A stretch of 64,000 bases of DNA. Source: an uncultured Eggerthellaceae bacterium (GTDB lineage Bacteria; Actinomycetota; Coriobacteriia; Coriobacteriales; Eggerthellaceae). This document shows positions 44,377 through 53,567 of this stretch, one piece after another. Made by a program: the position numbers and the translations under genes. The notes below the pieces were generated by a model that was not told where the DNA came from, did no database searches, and was given only the letters and a program-made list of their open reading frames with translations. Position 1 is the first letter of the stretch, and each line of letters begins with the position of its first letter. Location: NCBI GenBank assembly GCA_910588945.1, contig CAJUSF010000035.1, forward strand, positions 1 to 64,000, in the 5' to 3' direction.

Positions 44377-45395
44377 CATCCTCTCCTGCGACCAATAAGG
44401 ACTCGATCTTTACCCGCCAGATCCTTCACTATACTCAGATCAGCAAAACCGTTATCTTGAGCAAATCGATATGCATCATCCAAAGTCGTCTCATGAAGCT
44501 CAACAGCTAAAATGCCCTCCGGCTTCAAAGCAGAAGTGCTCCACAACACGATGCGTCTGAATATATCAAGACCGTCCTTGCCGCCATCAAGCGCCAGTTC
44601 AGGCTCGAAATCGGTGACCTCGCAAGACAGCGAAGCGAGAACATCTGTTGGGATATAGGGCGGATTTGATATCACAGCATCGAATTTCCCTATAAGATCT
44701 TCCGTGATCGACTCACCCAGATCGCCCTTAAGCACGCCTACTCGCTCACCGAGATCAAACGCATCGACGTTTTTCTTAGCAAGATCAACTGATAGATCAG
44801 ATATATCGGTGGCTATCACATGTATGAGAGGATGTTCGCTTGCAAGCGAACAAGCGATACAACCGCTACCCGTGCAAAGATCAGCAACAAGAAGGCTCTT
44901 CAGCTCGATCGCACCTGTGCCCGTCGGCTCATCGTTTTCGCAGACATTTGTAGATGTATTGTCATCATCGGATTCTCCGACAGCCTCAGATGAAGACATC
45001 TCTGCCAGAAACTCATTCGATCTGATCTTTTCAGGCTTCGGAAGCCTAGCTAGAAGCTCGCTCACAAGGACTTCTGTCTCCGGGCGAGGTATCAAAACGC
45101 CGGGAGTGACCTTGATATTCAAATACCTAAACGGTGCTTCACCTGTGATGTATTGAAGGGGCTCTCCAGCAGCACGTCTTTTCACACCGGAACGTAGCGA
45201 ATCCAGTTCGTCTTTAGAGAGCGGACGGTCCATCTGCATGAATAGCTCCGTGCGCGAGAGCCCGGTCGACTCGGATATGAGCCATTGCGTAGAGATGCGT
45301 GGGTTCGGATCGCCATGCGAGCCCAAATAGGACTGCATCCACTGCATCATTCGCGCTATATCCCAGCCCTCTGTATCTTGAGCATTTCCCGACAT
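44376..45395 (-). CDS. prmC: Release factor glutamine methyltransferase
   Basis: Methylates the glutamine of the GGQ motif in release factors. The SAM site is VADLCTGSGCIACSLA (about 169-184), and the catalytic NPPYIP is at 244-249. Residues about 124-165 are an unusual acidic insert (SEAVGESDDDN...) between the helical N-terminal domain and the methyltransferase domain. It follows its substrate gene prfA by 32 nt. Confidence 0.95.
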   Translation of the reverse strand: MSGNAQDTEGWDIARMMQWMQSYLGSHGDPNPRISTQWLISESTGLSRTELFMQMDRPLSKDELDSLRSGVKRRAAGEPLQYITGEAPFRYLNIKVTPGVLIPRPETEVLVSELLARLPKPEKIRSNEFLAEMSSSEAVGESDDDNTSTNVCENDEPTGTGAIELKSLLVADLCTGSGCIACSLASEHPLIHVIATDISDLSVDLAKKNVDAFDLGERVGVLKGDLGESITEDLIGKFDAVISNPPYIPTDVLASLSCEVTDFEPELALDGGKDGLDIFRRIVLWSTSALKPEGILAVELHETTLDDAYRFAQDNGFADLSIVKDLAGKDRVLIGRRRG

Positions 45396-45427
45396 CTCCC
45401 AGATCCGCCTACGAAATCTAAAGTGCG

Positions 45428-46501
45428 CTAGACTGCAGCTTCGAGCTTTTGAGCTCGATCGGCCGCTTGCAAAGCGTTGATGACATCAATTAGCTTGCTA
45501 CCTAACAAGACATCGTTATAACTTGAGTTGAAGCCGATCCTGTGATCGGTCACTCTATCCTGCGGACCGTTGTAGGTACGTATCTTCTCCGCACGATCCC
45601 CGGTACCGATCTGCGCTAAGCGCTCTGCGCCCTCTTGCGCTTGCTGCTCAGCGAGCATCTTCTCATAAAGCCTAGCGCGCAGAACGCTCATAGCAGCGAT
45701 CTTGTTTTGCAGCTGAGACTTTTGATCCTGTGATTGCACCACAAGACCTGTCGGGATATGCGTGATGCGCACGGCTGAGTCAGTGGTATTGACGCACTGT
45801 CCGCCCGGACCACCTGCGCGAAATACATCGATCCTTAGATCGTTTTCATTTATCTCAACTTCAACCTCATCAGCCTCTGGCAGAACAGCCACCGTAGCCG
45901 TAGATGTATGTATCCTGCCTTGGCTTTCCGTCTTTGGAACGCGCTGGACTCTGTGGACGCCAGACTCAAACTTCATCAGCGAATACACATGATCACCTTT
46001 GACCTTGAACTGGATCTCCTTATAGCCGCCGTTCTCCGATGCTGAAACATCAAGCGTTTCCGTCTTCCAGCCCTCACTTGAGGCGAACCTTTCATACATT
46101 TTGTACAAATCCCCGGCAAAGATCGCCGCCTCATCTCCGCCAGCAGCGGCTCTGATCTCAACGATGATGTCCTTCTCATCTGCAGGATCCTGCGGTATGA
46201 GCATGATCTTGATCTCTTCTTCAAGACAAGGAAGCTTGCCCTCGATCGACGACAGCTCTTCTTGGGCAAATTCCTTCATATCAGGATCAGAGAGCATCTC
46301 TTTCGCCTCAGCCATATCGTTCACAAGACCAACGTATTCCGATGCTTTCTTGGCGAGCGCTCCTTGATTTGCGTATTCTTTGGCCAGACGGTTATATTCT
46401 TTTTGATCAGCCAACACATCGGGATCTCCCATCTTCTTCTGAAGATCCTCATATGCCGCAAGGAATGTATCTAGCTTTTCTTTTAAGTCCATATCAGCCA
46501 T
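45428..46501 (-). CDS. prfA: Peptide chain release factor 1
   Basis: Reads UAA and UAG. GGQ (residues 233-235) in RAGGPGGQCVNTT, RAAAGGDEAAIF, GVHRVQRVPKTESQGRIHTS, and the RF1 C-terminal pattern DRVTDHRIG. 357 residues. The ATG at 46501 has AAGGAA upstream. The PrmC methylase gene follows. Confidence 0.97.
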   Translation of the reverse strand: MADMDLKEKLDTFLAAYEDLQKKMGDPDVLADQKEYNRLAKEYANQGALAKKASEYVGLVNDMAEAKEMLSDPDMKEFAQEELSSIEGKLPCLEEEIKIMLIPQDPADEKDIIVEIRAAAGGDEAAIFAGDLYKMYERFASSEGWKTETLDVSASENGGYKEIQFKVKGDHVYSLMKFESGVHRVQRVPKTESQGRIHTSTATVAVLPEADEVEVEINENDLRIDVFRAGGPGGQCVNTTDSAVRITHIPTGLVVQSQDQKSQLQNKIAAMSVLRARLYEKMLAEQQAQEGAERLAQIGTGDRAEKIRTYNGPQDRVTDHRIGFNSSYNDVLLGSKLIDVINALQAADRAQKLEAAV

Positions 46502-46592
46502 GAAGTGGTTCCTTTTACTCAGACGTAGAAAAGCGCGCTAGAAAAGCGCGCCTGCTTTCAATTCATTCTATCAAATATGGACAAAGGACGCA

Positions 46593-47531
46593 TCAGTGGC
46601 TATCGATGAGATACTCCGAAACGCTCTCGATGCAGTTCGCTCCATCACCGACGGCTGTCGTCACTTGGCGAAGACGCTTCGTGCGTGCATCGCCGGCGAC
46701 AAAAATGCCAGGTGCGCTAGTGCAGCATGACTCATCAGCAACCACATAGCCCCGCTGATCGAGCTCCACCATATCGCATAGAAACTCAGTATTAGGAACG
46801 GTGCCTATAGCGACGAACAGCGCAGAGACATCAAGAAAGCGGATCTCGTCCGATATCCTGTTTCTGACATCGACTCCGCACAGAGATCCATCCTCATCCG
46901 ATATTCTCTCGACGATGCTGTTCCAAAGTATCTCAACGTTATCAAGTTCTTTGACGCGATCGTGATATATGGCCGTGGCGCGAAGAACATCGCGTCGCAC
47001 GACCATATAGACCTTCCTACAAATCCTTGAGAGATAGATCGCATCGGCAACCGCAGTATCACCACCACCGACGATGACAACATCCTTATCCCTGAAGAAA
47101 TTACCATCGCATGTAGCGCAATATGACACACCGGAACCTGTAAGTTCAAGCTCCTTATCGATACCGAGTTTGGCCGGTCTGGCTCCTGTAGCAACGATAA
47201 TGCTACGTGCGCGGACATCACCAAACGCGCATTTTAGCGTCTTTGCATCATCGCTATCTTCGATCGATAAGACCTCATCATAGACGATCTCAGCACCGAA
47301 AGACTGCGCCTGTTCGAGCATCGTCTCTGAAAGATCGAAACCGCTTGTGGATTCGGAATAACCGGGATAATTCTCCAAGTGCTCCGTCTGGGCCATCTGC
47401 CCTCCGGCAGAGACGCTCTCGATGATGACGCTGGACAACCCCGATCTCGCCCCATAGATAGCTGAGGTAAGTCCCGCCGGACCTCCGCCTATGATGGCAA
47501 CATCGTATATCCGATCTTCATTTTCGCTCAT
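46593..47531 (-). CDS. trxB: Thioredoxin reductase
   Basis: NADPH-dependent flavoprotein that reduces thioredoxin. FAD motif IIGGGPAGLTSAIYGARSG, redox pair C138/C141 in CATCDG, NAD(P) motif VVIVGGGDTAVADA, and the C-terminal GIFVAGDARTKRLRQVTTAVGDG. 312 residues. It follows trxA by 64 nt. Confidence 0.96.
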   Translation of the reverse strand: MSENEDRIYDVAIIGGGPAGLTSAIYGARSGLSSVIIESVSAGGQMAQTEHLENYPGYSESTSGFDLSETMLEQAQSFGAEIVYDEVLSIEDSDDAKTLKCAFGDVRARSIIVATGARPAKLGIDKELELTGSGVSYCATCDGNFFRDKDVVIVGGGDTAVADAIYLSRICRKVYMVVRRDVLRATAIYHDRVKELDNVEILWNSIVERISDEDGSLCGVDVRNRISDEIRFLDVSALFVAIGTVPNTEFLCDMVELDQRGYVVADESCCTSAPGIFVAGDARTKRLRQVTTAVGDGANCIESVSEYLIDSH

Positions 47532-47595
47532 GCTGTTTGCTTTCTATTGCTTAGACTGCACAAAGCGCTTGATACCGCAGTTGCACATCGGCGAT

Positions 47596-47904
47596 CTAGC
47601 GCAAGAGCTCCAACAAGGCCGCTTTGGGCTGAAGCCCGACGGTCTTTTTCTTGATAGAGCCGTTCTCAAAAGAGATTATAGTCGGCACAGAGCTTACGCG
47701 GAACTCCGCTGCGATATCCGGTGATTGGTCGATATCAACCTTGTAGACATACGCTTTGCCTTCGACCTCCGAGGATATCTCGTCGATAATCGGCCCAAGA
47801 CGCTTGCATGGTCCGCACCAAGTTGCGAAAAAATCCACCAAAACAGGCTTATCTGCATCGAGCACCTTTGCTTTGAAGTCTGAAGAGTTGACAACTTCGC
47901 TCAT
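47596..47904 (-). CDS. trxA: Thioredoxin
   Basis: A 102-residue thioredoxin with the WCGPC active site (C30, C33) in DFFATWCGPCKRLGP and the cis-proline segment VSSVPTIISF. The start ATG at 47904 has AAGGAGA; a longer frame of seven codons has none. Its reductase is next. Confidence 0.96.
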   Translation of the reverse strand: MSEVVNSSDFKAKVLDADKPVLVDFFATWCGPCKRLGPIIDEISSEVEGKAYVYKVDIDQSPDIAAEFRVSSVPTIISFENGSIKKKTVGLQPKAALLELLR

Positions 47905-48207
47905 TTTTATCTCCTTAAAATCCATTTACTGACACATTTGAATCGCGTCGCATCCATTCGATAGACCAACATCAATCCCAGTGCTTCCCTGCCTCTAATG
48001 GCAATGATGAATGTTAAATATAGTTATATCTCCCACGATTGATCACTCGTTAACAAACTGGAATAATTGCGACGATGATCTTGACGATAAATGCGCGATG
48101 CTTGCTTAGCATGTACGCAAGCTAAGCAAGCATTACATTCGAAGCGACGGCCGGAAGCAAAATGTACCTAGCCGCCGCCTGTCTGTCCATATTGGTACGA
48201 TAAATCC
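47905..48207. other. Spacer between thrS and trxA
   Basis: A gene-free 303 nt. It holds the 13-bp inverted repeat at 48098-48133. The AT-rich stretch around 48010-48040 on the minus strand (GAGATATAACTATATTTAAC) probably includes the trxA promoter, but I cannot fix the boxes. No riboswitch pattern was recognised. Confidence 0.5.
48098..48133. repeat. 13-bp perfect inverted repeat after thrS
   Basis: ATGCTTGCTTAGC (48098-48110) and GCTAAGCAAGCAT (48121-48133) with a 10-nt loop. No T run follows on either strand. It may be a transcript end of thrS without U-tail, a protein-binding palindrome, or a REP-like unit. Confidence 0.7.
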
Positions 48208-50121
48208 CTACAGAGCCGCATCCCTTATCACATCAAGGAACTTCTTTCGATCCCATGTGCCGAGATCGCCTTCAAATCGATCGCGCACCGAAACGAGGTT
48301 CTCTGCGATTTCCTTATCGCCAAGAACGACCATGTAAGGAATCTTCTGACTTTGCGCCTTTGCGATCTTGACCTTCATAGGTTCGTTCTGATCATACATC
48401 TCGACGCGTCCGCCCGAAGCTTTGATCTCACCAGCAAACTCGGCCGCCGCCTCCTTATGCCTGTCGGCAATCGGAATGACAGCCACCTGAACGGGGGCAA
48501 GCCACAACGGAAGCGCACCTGCATAATGCTCAAGAAGAATGCCTAAGAATCGCTCGATCGAACCGAAGATGGCTCGGTGAAGCATCCATGGCTGTTGCTC
48601 CGTATTGTCCTGCGCTCTGTATGTTAGATTAAAGCGCGCCGGGAAGTTGAAATCGACCTGCACCGTCGAACACTGCCACGTGCGCCCGATCGCATCTTTG
48701 ACCTTGATGTCGATCTTAGGCCCATAGAACGCTCCATCACCTTCATTGATGTCGTATTTAAGCCCTCTGATCTCGCACGCCTTCTTAAGCGATGTGGTTG
48801 CGTGCTCCCACATGTCATCGGAGCCGATCGATTTTTCAGGCCTAGTCGAGATCTCGGCCTCATATGTGAAATCGAATGTGTCCATGATGTGGTCGACGAG
48901 CTCTAATATCGCAACGACCTCATCGACTACCTGATCGCGTGTGCAGAAAATATGCGCATCGTCTTGAGTGAAACCACGGGCGCGCATGAGTCCATGAACC
49001 GCACCTGACATTTCGTGGCGATATACAGTGCCGAACTCGAAGAAGCGAAGCGGAAGATCGCGATAAGAGCGAAGCTCGTTCCTGTAAAGAAGAACATGCC
49101 CCGGACAGTTCATCGGCTTCACACCATACTCGCTCATACGAGGCTCTTCATCAGAGCCCTCGTTGATGTTGAAGAAGTACATATTCTCATGATAGAAGTC
49201 GTAATGACCGCTTGTCTTCCACACATCGGCGTTATAGATATGAGGCGTTATAACCTCTTCATAGCCGCGTTCATAAAGATCGCGACGCAACCATTCCTGC
49301 ATAGTGCGGATGATGCGCGCACCTTTGGGAAGATAAAGCGGAAGGCCCACTCCAGCGGCCGGATCCATCATATAGATCCCAAGCTCACGCCCGAGCTTGC
49401 GATGGTCACGCTTCTCGGCTTCCTCGATATTATGTAGATGCTCCTCTAGGTCTTTCTTGGAGAAGAATGCAGTGCCGTAAATACGTGTAAGCATCTCGTT
49501 GTCGGAGTTACCCCTCCAGTATGCACCGGCAGTCTTCATAAGTTTGAACGGACCGATCTTTCCAGCGCTCGGCATGTGTGGGCCGCTACATAGATCAACG
49601 AAACCCCCATGTTCACGGATGATGATAGGCTCACTATCGTCCAGATCATCGATATGTTCGAGCTTCAGCCTCTGATCCTTGAAGATTTCTTTGGCTTCAT
49701 CTTTTGAAACCACCTTGCGCACGAAAGGCTCATCACGCTTAATGATCTCGGCCATCTTGTCCTCGATAGCCTTGAAGTCCTCAGGAGCGATCGATGCATC
49801 GAGTGCAAAATCGTAGAAGAAGCCATCTTCAGTCTGCGGACCGAAACCTATCTGCGCTCCAGGATAAAGTTCTTGAACCGCTTCAGCCATGACATGGGCT
49901 GCAGAATGTCTCATGATCCCAAGCGCTTCGGGAGATTTAGAGGTTATTATCTCAACCGTGCTGCCGTCAGGAACGACCGTGTTCAGATCGGCGAACTTCC
50001 CGTCGATCTTTCCTCCAAGAGCGGCCTTAGCAAGACCTGCTCCAATGGATGCCGCAACATCATAGACATTGGATCCCTCGGGCACCTCTTTGATGCTCGA
50101 GTCGGGTAATTTGACCTGCAT
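48208..50121 (-). CDS. thrS: Threonine-tRNA ligase
   Basis: 637 residues: TGS domain at the N-terminus, editing domain with HSAAHVMAEAV and the metal-binding CSGPHMPSAGK region, class II catalytic core with MNCPGHVLLYRNELRSYRDLPLR and the C-terminal anticodon domain (APVQVAVIPIADRH). All expected parts are present, and it can edit Ser-tRNA. Its upstream spacer is only about 100 nt and shows no T-box. Confidence 0.97.
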   Translation of the reverse strand: MQVKLPDSSIKEVPEGSNVYDVAASIGAGLAKAALGGKIDGKFADLNTVVPDGSTVEIITSKSPEALGIMRHSAAHVMAEAVQELYPGAQIGFGPQTEDGFFYDFALDASIAPEDFKAIEDKMAEIIKRDEPFVRKVVSKDEAKEIFKDQRLKLEHIDDLDDSEPIIIREHGGFVDLCSGPHMPSAGKIGPFKLMKTAGAYWRGNSDNEMLTRIYGTAFFSKKDLEEHLHNIEEAEKRDHRKLGRELGIYMMDPAAGVGLPLYLPKGARIIRTMQEWLRRDLYERGYEEVITPHIYNADVWKTSGHYDFYHENMYFFNINEGSDEEPRMSEYGVKPMNCPGHVLLYRNELRSYRDLPLRFFEFGTVYRHEMSGAVHGLMRARGFTQDDAHIFCTRDQVVDEVVAILELVDHIMDTFDFTYEAEISTRPEKSIGSDDMWEHATTSLKKACEIRGLKYDINEGDGAFYGPKIDIKVKDAIGRTWQCSTVQVDFNFPARFNLTYRAQDNTEQQPWMLHRAIFGSIERFLGILLEHYAGALPLWLAPVQVAVIPIADRHKEAAAEFAGEIKASGGRVEMYDQNEPMKVKIAKAQSQKIPYMVVLGDKEIAENLVSVRDRFEGDLGTWDRKKFLDVIRDAAL

Positions 50122-50222
50122 TGATGATTCCTTTCTCTGCCGGGTGCAAACAAAGCACCTGCAATATCAACAAAAATGCTGACCTTATATGCTGTTATAT
50201 GACTAGATCTTATCGAAGATGA

Positions 50223-50735
50223 TTATCTTGCTTGAGAATAACGGCCTTGCGTGCTCGAGCTACGCCTTCTTGAGCGCTGAGCCTTCTGTCCTTGTGATGC
50301 AGATACGCCTCCAACAGGAGTTGCGCAATATGGACATATCGTCCAAGCAGGCTCCAGCGCACGCTCGCAATGCGTGCAGAGATTCTTTAACTGCGTGTGA
50401 CAGTTCGGACAGAGAACATAGTTCGAATCAACAGGATATCCGCACGTCGCGCATTCCCCGTATTTCATCAATTCACGCTGCTTAAGAGCAACCTCAAGCT
50501 CTTGCTCATCCTTGTCGATCTGCAACATCGGAGGCCTGAGAAGGCAATATGCGATGACACCGACGATTGGCACGAGCGCGACCACAGCCCAGATATACCA
50601 GTTGGTGCCGCGAAGATACGCATCCCTTACCACCCAGATTATCGACAAAATGTACAGTATCACCAATAATACGACCACAATAGTGAAAGCGGTTTGCATC
50701 TGCGGTGACCACAGCTGAGCGAGCAACTCGTTCAC
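50223..50735 (-). CDS. Membrane protein with double zinc ribbon
   Basis: 170 residues: two transmembrane helices near the N-terminus (about 15-38 and 47-66), a short acidic linker helix and then four CxxC knuckles: CATCGYP, CPNCH, CTHCE and CPYCA, the double-zinc-ribbon pattern. A basic Ser/Arg-rich tail follows. The zinc part would face the cytoplasm. The role is unknown; it lies between valS and thrS on the same strand. Confidence 0.8.
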   Translation of the reverse strand: MNELLAQLWSPQMQTAFTIVVVLLVILYILSIIWVVRDAYLRGTNWYIWAVVALVPIVGVIAYCLLRPPMLQIDKDEQELEVALKQRELMKYGECATCGYPVDSNYVLCPNCHTQLKNLCTHCERALEPAWTICPYCATPVGGVSASQGQKAQRSRRRSSSTQGRYSQAR

Positions 50736-50885
50736 TTTACCTCATCCTCCGTCTTCTTCAAGAGTTCGATTCCGATACTATTCTACGTTTCACTCTCGAT
50801 AGAGTTACAAATTCAAATTATATCAAAGCTGCGATATGCAATCCCGGACAGCTTTGCGCACGCACCGAATTGCTCAAAGTCTCCA

Positions 50886-53564
50886 TCAAGAAAGCTCCTC
50901 GATTTGCTCTTTGAGCTTTGTCTGCTTTTCTTTGAGCGCGGCAAGCTTTGCTGTGTCCTTTTCGATGATCTCCTTGGCCGCCTTGGCGAGAAATCCCGGG
51001 TTGGAGAGCTTCTTCTCGAACTTAGCCACATCCTTATCGATAGAGCCAAGCTCGCGCTCAAGCCTCTCACGTTCTGCTTGGAAATCGACGAGTCCAGACA
51101 TTATCGTATAGATCTCAATGCCGGTGCCAATACCCACGCATGAATCGGCGGGCTTTTGCATATCGGGCGCTGACTTCAAATCCGAAATGCGCGCCATCGA
51201 AACGATAAGCGCCTCCTGATCGAGCAGCATCGCACATGTGTCAGAGTCGGCTTTGATGCAAACAACAAGCTCTGTCTTCGGCGAGATAGAATATCTTGCT
51301 CTGGCAGAGCGAACCGCACCGACAACATCGCAGATCAAAGAGACCTTACGCTCGGCATCATCGTCAATATATCCCGAAAGCTCATCGGCAGATGGCCATT
51401 TGGAAAGTATCAACATATCAGATGCATCATCTGACTTTGGAAGGCTGGAATAGATCTGTTCGGTTACAAACGGCATGATCGGATGCAGAAGACGAAGCGA
51501 AGTATCCAGCAAAGCGACAAGATTACGCTGACATGCCAATCTATCCGACTGATCGCCGTCCTGCGAGAGCCTGCTTTTAGAAAACTCGATATACCAATCG
51601 CAGAGCTCGTTCCAGAAAAACGTATAGAGCTGACGTGTGATCTCGCTGAATTCAAATGCCTCGAAACTCTCATCGATACCGCGAACGAGCTTCGCCAAAC
51701 GAGAGAAGATCCATTTATCCGCCGGGGTGTCGAGCTGCGGCGCGCCCGGCTCGAAACCGTCAAGATGCATCGTTATAAAACGTGCGGCATTCTTTATCTT
51801 ATTAGCGAAATTACGTGCGCCTTCGATCTTTTGAACATCGAACCTCATAGCCTGCGCACCAGTAACCTGTGTCAGAAGCCCGAACCTCATGCCATCGGCT
51901 CCGTAGTCCTCCATGAGCTTGACCGGGTCAACACCATTACCGCGCGATTTGCTCATAGGTTTGCCATCAGAGCCCATCACTGTCGGATGAATGATGACGT
52001 CCTTAAACGGTATGCCGCCTGTGCAGTATTCGCTTGCCATCACCATGCGAGCTACCCAAAGCCCCATGATGTCCCTAGCGGTTGATAACACCTGTGTAGG
52101 ATAGAAGCGCTTCAAATCCTCAGACTGCATTCCCTGCTCGCCCCAGCCCTGTGTGGCAAAAGGCCAAAGCTGTGATGAGAACCATGTATCCAAAACGTCT
52201 TCATCCTGTCTAGCGGGATGACCGCACTTAGGACAGATATCGACATCCTCCAAAGACGCATCTTGCCATCCGCATTCGTCGCAATAAAACATAGGAATGC
52301 GATGACCCCACCAAAGTTGGCGCGAGATACACCAATCTTTGAGATTGTCGATCCAATCAAGATAAACCTGCGACCATCGCTCGGGGTGAAACGATATCTC
52401 CCCATCAGCAACAGCGTCACGGGCAGGCTTTTTTATCTTGTCGACATTGACAAACCATTGCTCGGAAAGCCAAGGCTCGAGCGTATTGTGGCAACGATAG
52501 CAATGCATGACCGAGTGACTTATATCCTCTATATGGTCGAGAAGCCCAAGACGCTCGAACTCCTCGACAACAGCAGCTCTAGCCTCATCGCGATCCATGC
52601 CGCTAAAACGTCCGTACCCCTCGACCACATGAGCACTCTCATCGAAGATATTGATCTGCTCAAGACCTGCACGCTCACCCATAGCAAAATCGTTCGGGTC
52701 ATGCGCAGGCGTCACCTTCACCGCGCCTGTACCGTATTCGGCATCCACATGGAAATCCGTGAAGATCGGGATGCGCCTGTTCACTATCGGAAGGATGATG
52801 TCCTTTCCAACAAGATCCTTATAGCGCTCATCTTTCGGACTGACAGCCACGCCGGTATCTCCTAGCATGGTCTCAGGACGCGTGGTGGCTACGACCAGAT
52901 ATTCCATTTCATTGGTCGGCTCGGCAAGAGGATAGCGAAGATACCACAGATGCCCCGCATCGTCGCTATATTCAGCCTCATCATCTGCGATCGCTGTGGT
53001 GCAATGAGGGCACCAATTCACGATGCGACGACCTTTGTATATGATGTCAGCGTGATACCAATCGACAAAGAGTTTTCTGACGGCGAGAGAGAACTCAGGG
53101 CTCATGGTGAATTGCTCGTGATCGTAATCACAGCTGCACCCCATGGCTTTTATCTGGTTCACGATAGTCGTGCCGTATTCATCGCGCCATTTCTGGCATT
53201 GCTCGATGAACGCCTCACGCCCGATCTCTCGGCGATTGATGCCTTGATCAGCAAGATGTTTGTCAACCTTGGTCTGAGTTGCAATTCCAGCGTGATCGGT
53301 GCCCAGTATCCATCTGGTTTGATAGCCCTGCATCCTTGCACGCCTGATGCACGCATCTTGGATGGTGTCGTTAAGCGCATGCCCCAAATGGAGAACTCCT
53401 GTGACGTTCGGAGGCGGAATGACGATCGTATAGCTCTCATCAGCATGTTCGCCTGAACCCGGCGTTCTCAAAAATGCGCCGCTATCCTTCCAAGCCTCAA
53501 AGATCGGGCGTTCCCATTCGGCATAATTGGAAGATGCACTCGTGTTCTTATTAGGATCAGACAT
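50886..53564 (-). CDS. valS: Valine-tRNA ligase
   Basis: 892 residues, class I: HIGH motif as PPPNVTGVLHLGHALN, KMSKS as GKPMSKSRGN, zinc-site cysteines (CDECGW, CPKCGHPAR), editing domain (TTRPETMLGDT) and the C-terminal coiled coil. Four bases separate its start from the clpX stop. Confidence 0.97.
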   Translation of the reverse strand: MSDPNKNTSASSNYAEWERPIFEAWKDSGAFLRTPGSGEHADESYTIVIPPPNVTGVLHLGHALNDTIQDACIRRARMQGYQTRWILGTDHAGIATQTKVDKHLADQGINRREIGREAFIEQCQKWRDEYGTTIVNQIKAMGCSCDYDHEQFTMSPEFSLAVRKLFVDWYHADIIYKGRRIVNWCPHCTTAIADDEAEYSDDAGHLWYLRYPLAEPTNEMEYLVVATTRPETMLGDTGVAVSPKDERYKDLVGKDIILPIVNRRIPIFTDFHVDAEYGTGAVKVTPAHDPNDFAMGERAGLEQINIFDESAHVVEGYGRFSGMDRDEARAAVVEEFERLGLLDHIEDISHSVMHCYRCHNTLEPWLSEQWFVNVDKIKKPARDAVADGEISFHPERWSQVYLDWIDNLKDWCISRQLWWGHRIPMFYCDECGWQDASLEDVDICPKCGHPARQDEDVLDTWFSSQLWPFATQGWGEQGMQSEDLKRFYPTQVLSTARDIMGLWVARMVMASEYCTGGIPFKDVIIHPTVMGSDGKPMSKSRGNGVDPVKLMEDYGADGMRFGLLTQVTGAQAMRFDVQKIEGARNFANKIKNAARFITMHLDGFEPGAPQLDTPADKWIFSRLAKLVRGIDESFEAFEFSEITRQLYTFFWNELCDWYIEFSKSRLSQDGDQSDRLACQRNLVALLDTSLRLLHPIMPFVTEQIYSSLPKSDDASDMLILSKWPSADELSGYIDDDAERKVSLICDVVGAVRSARARYSISPKTELVVCIKADSDTCAMLLDQEALIVSMARISDLKSAPDMQKPADSCVGIGTGIEIYTIMSGLVDFQAERERLERELGSIDKDVAKFEKKLSNPGFLAKAAKEIIEKDTAKLAALKEKQTKLKEQIEELS

Positions 53565-53567
53565 CGA

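Noticed and set aside
48000..50222. T-box upstream of thrS or valS
   Set aside because: The upstream spacers are about 100 nt or less and lack AAGTAG, T-box and terminator elements.
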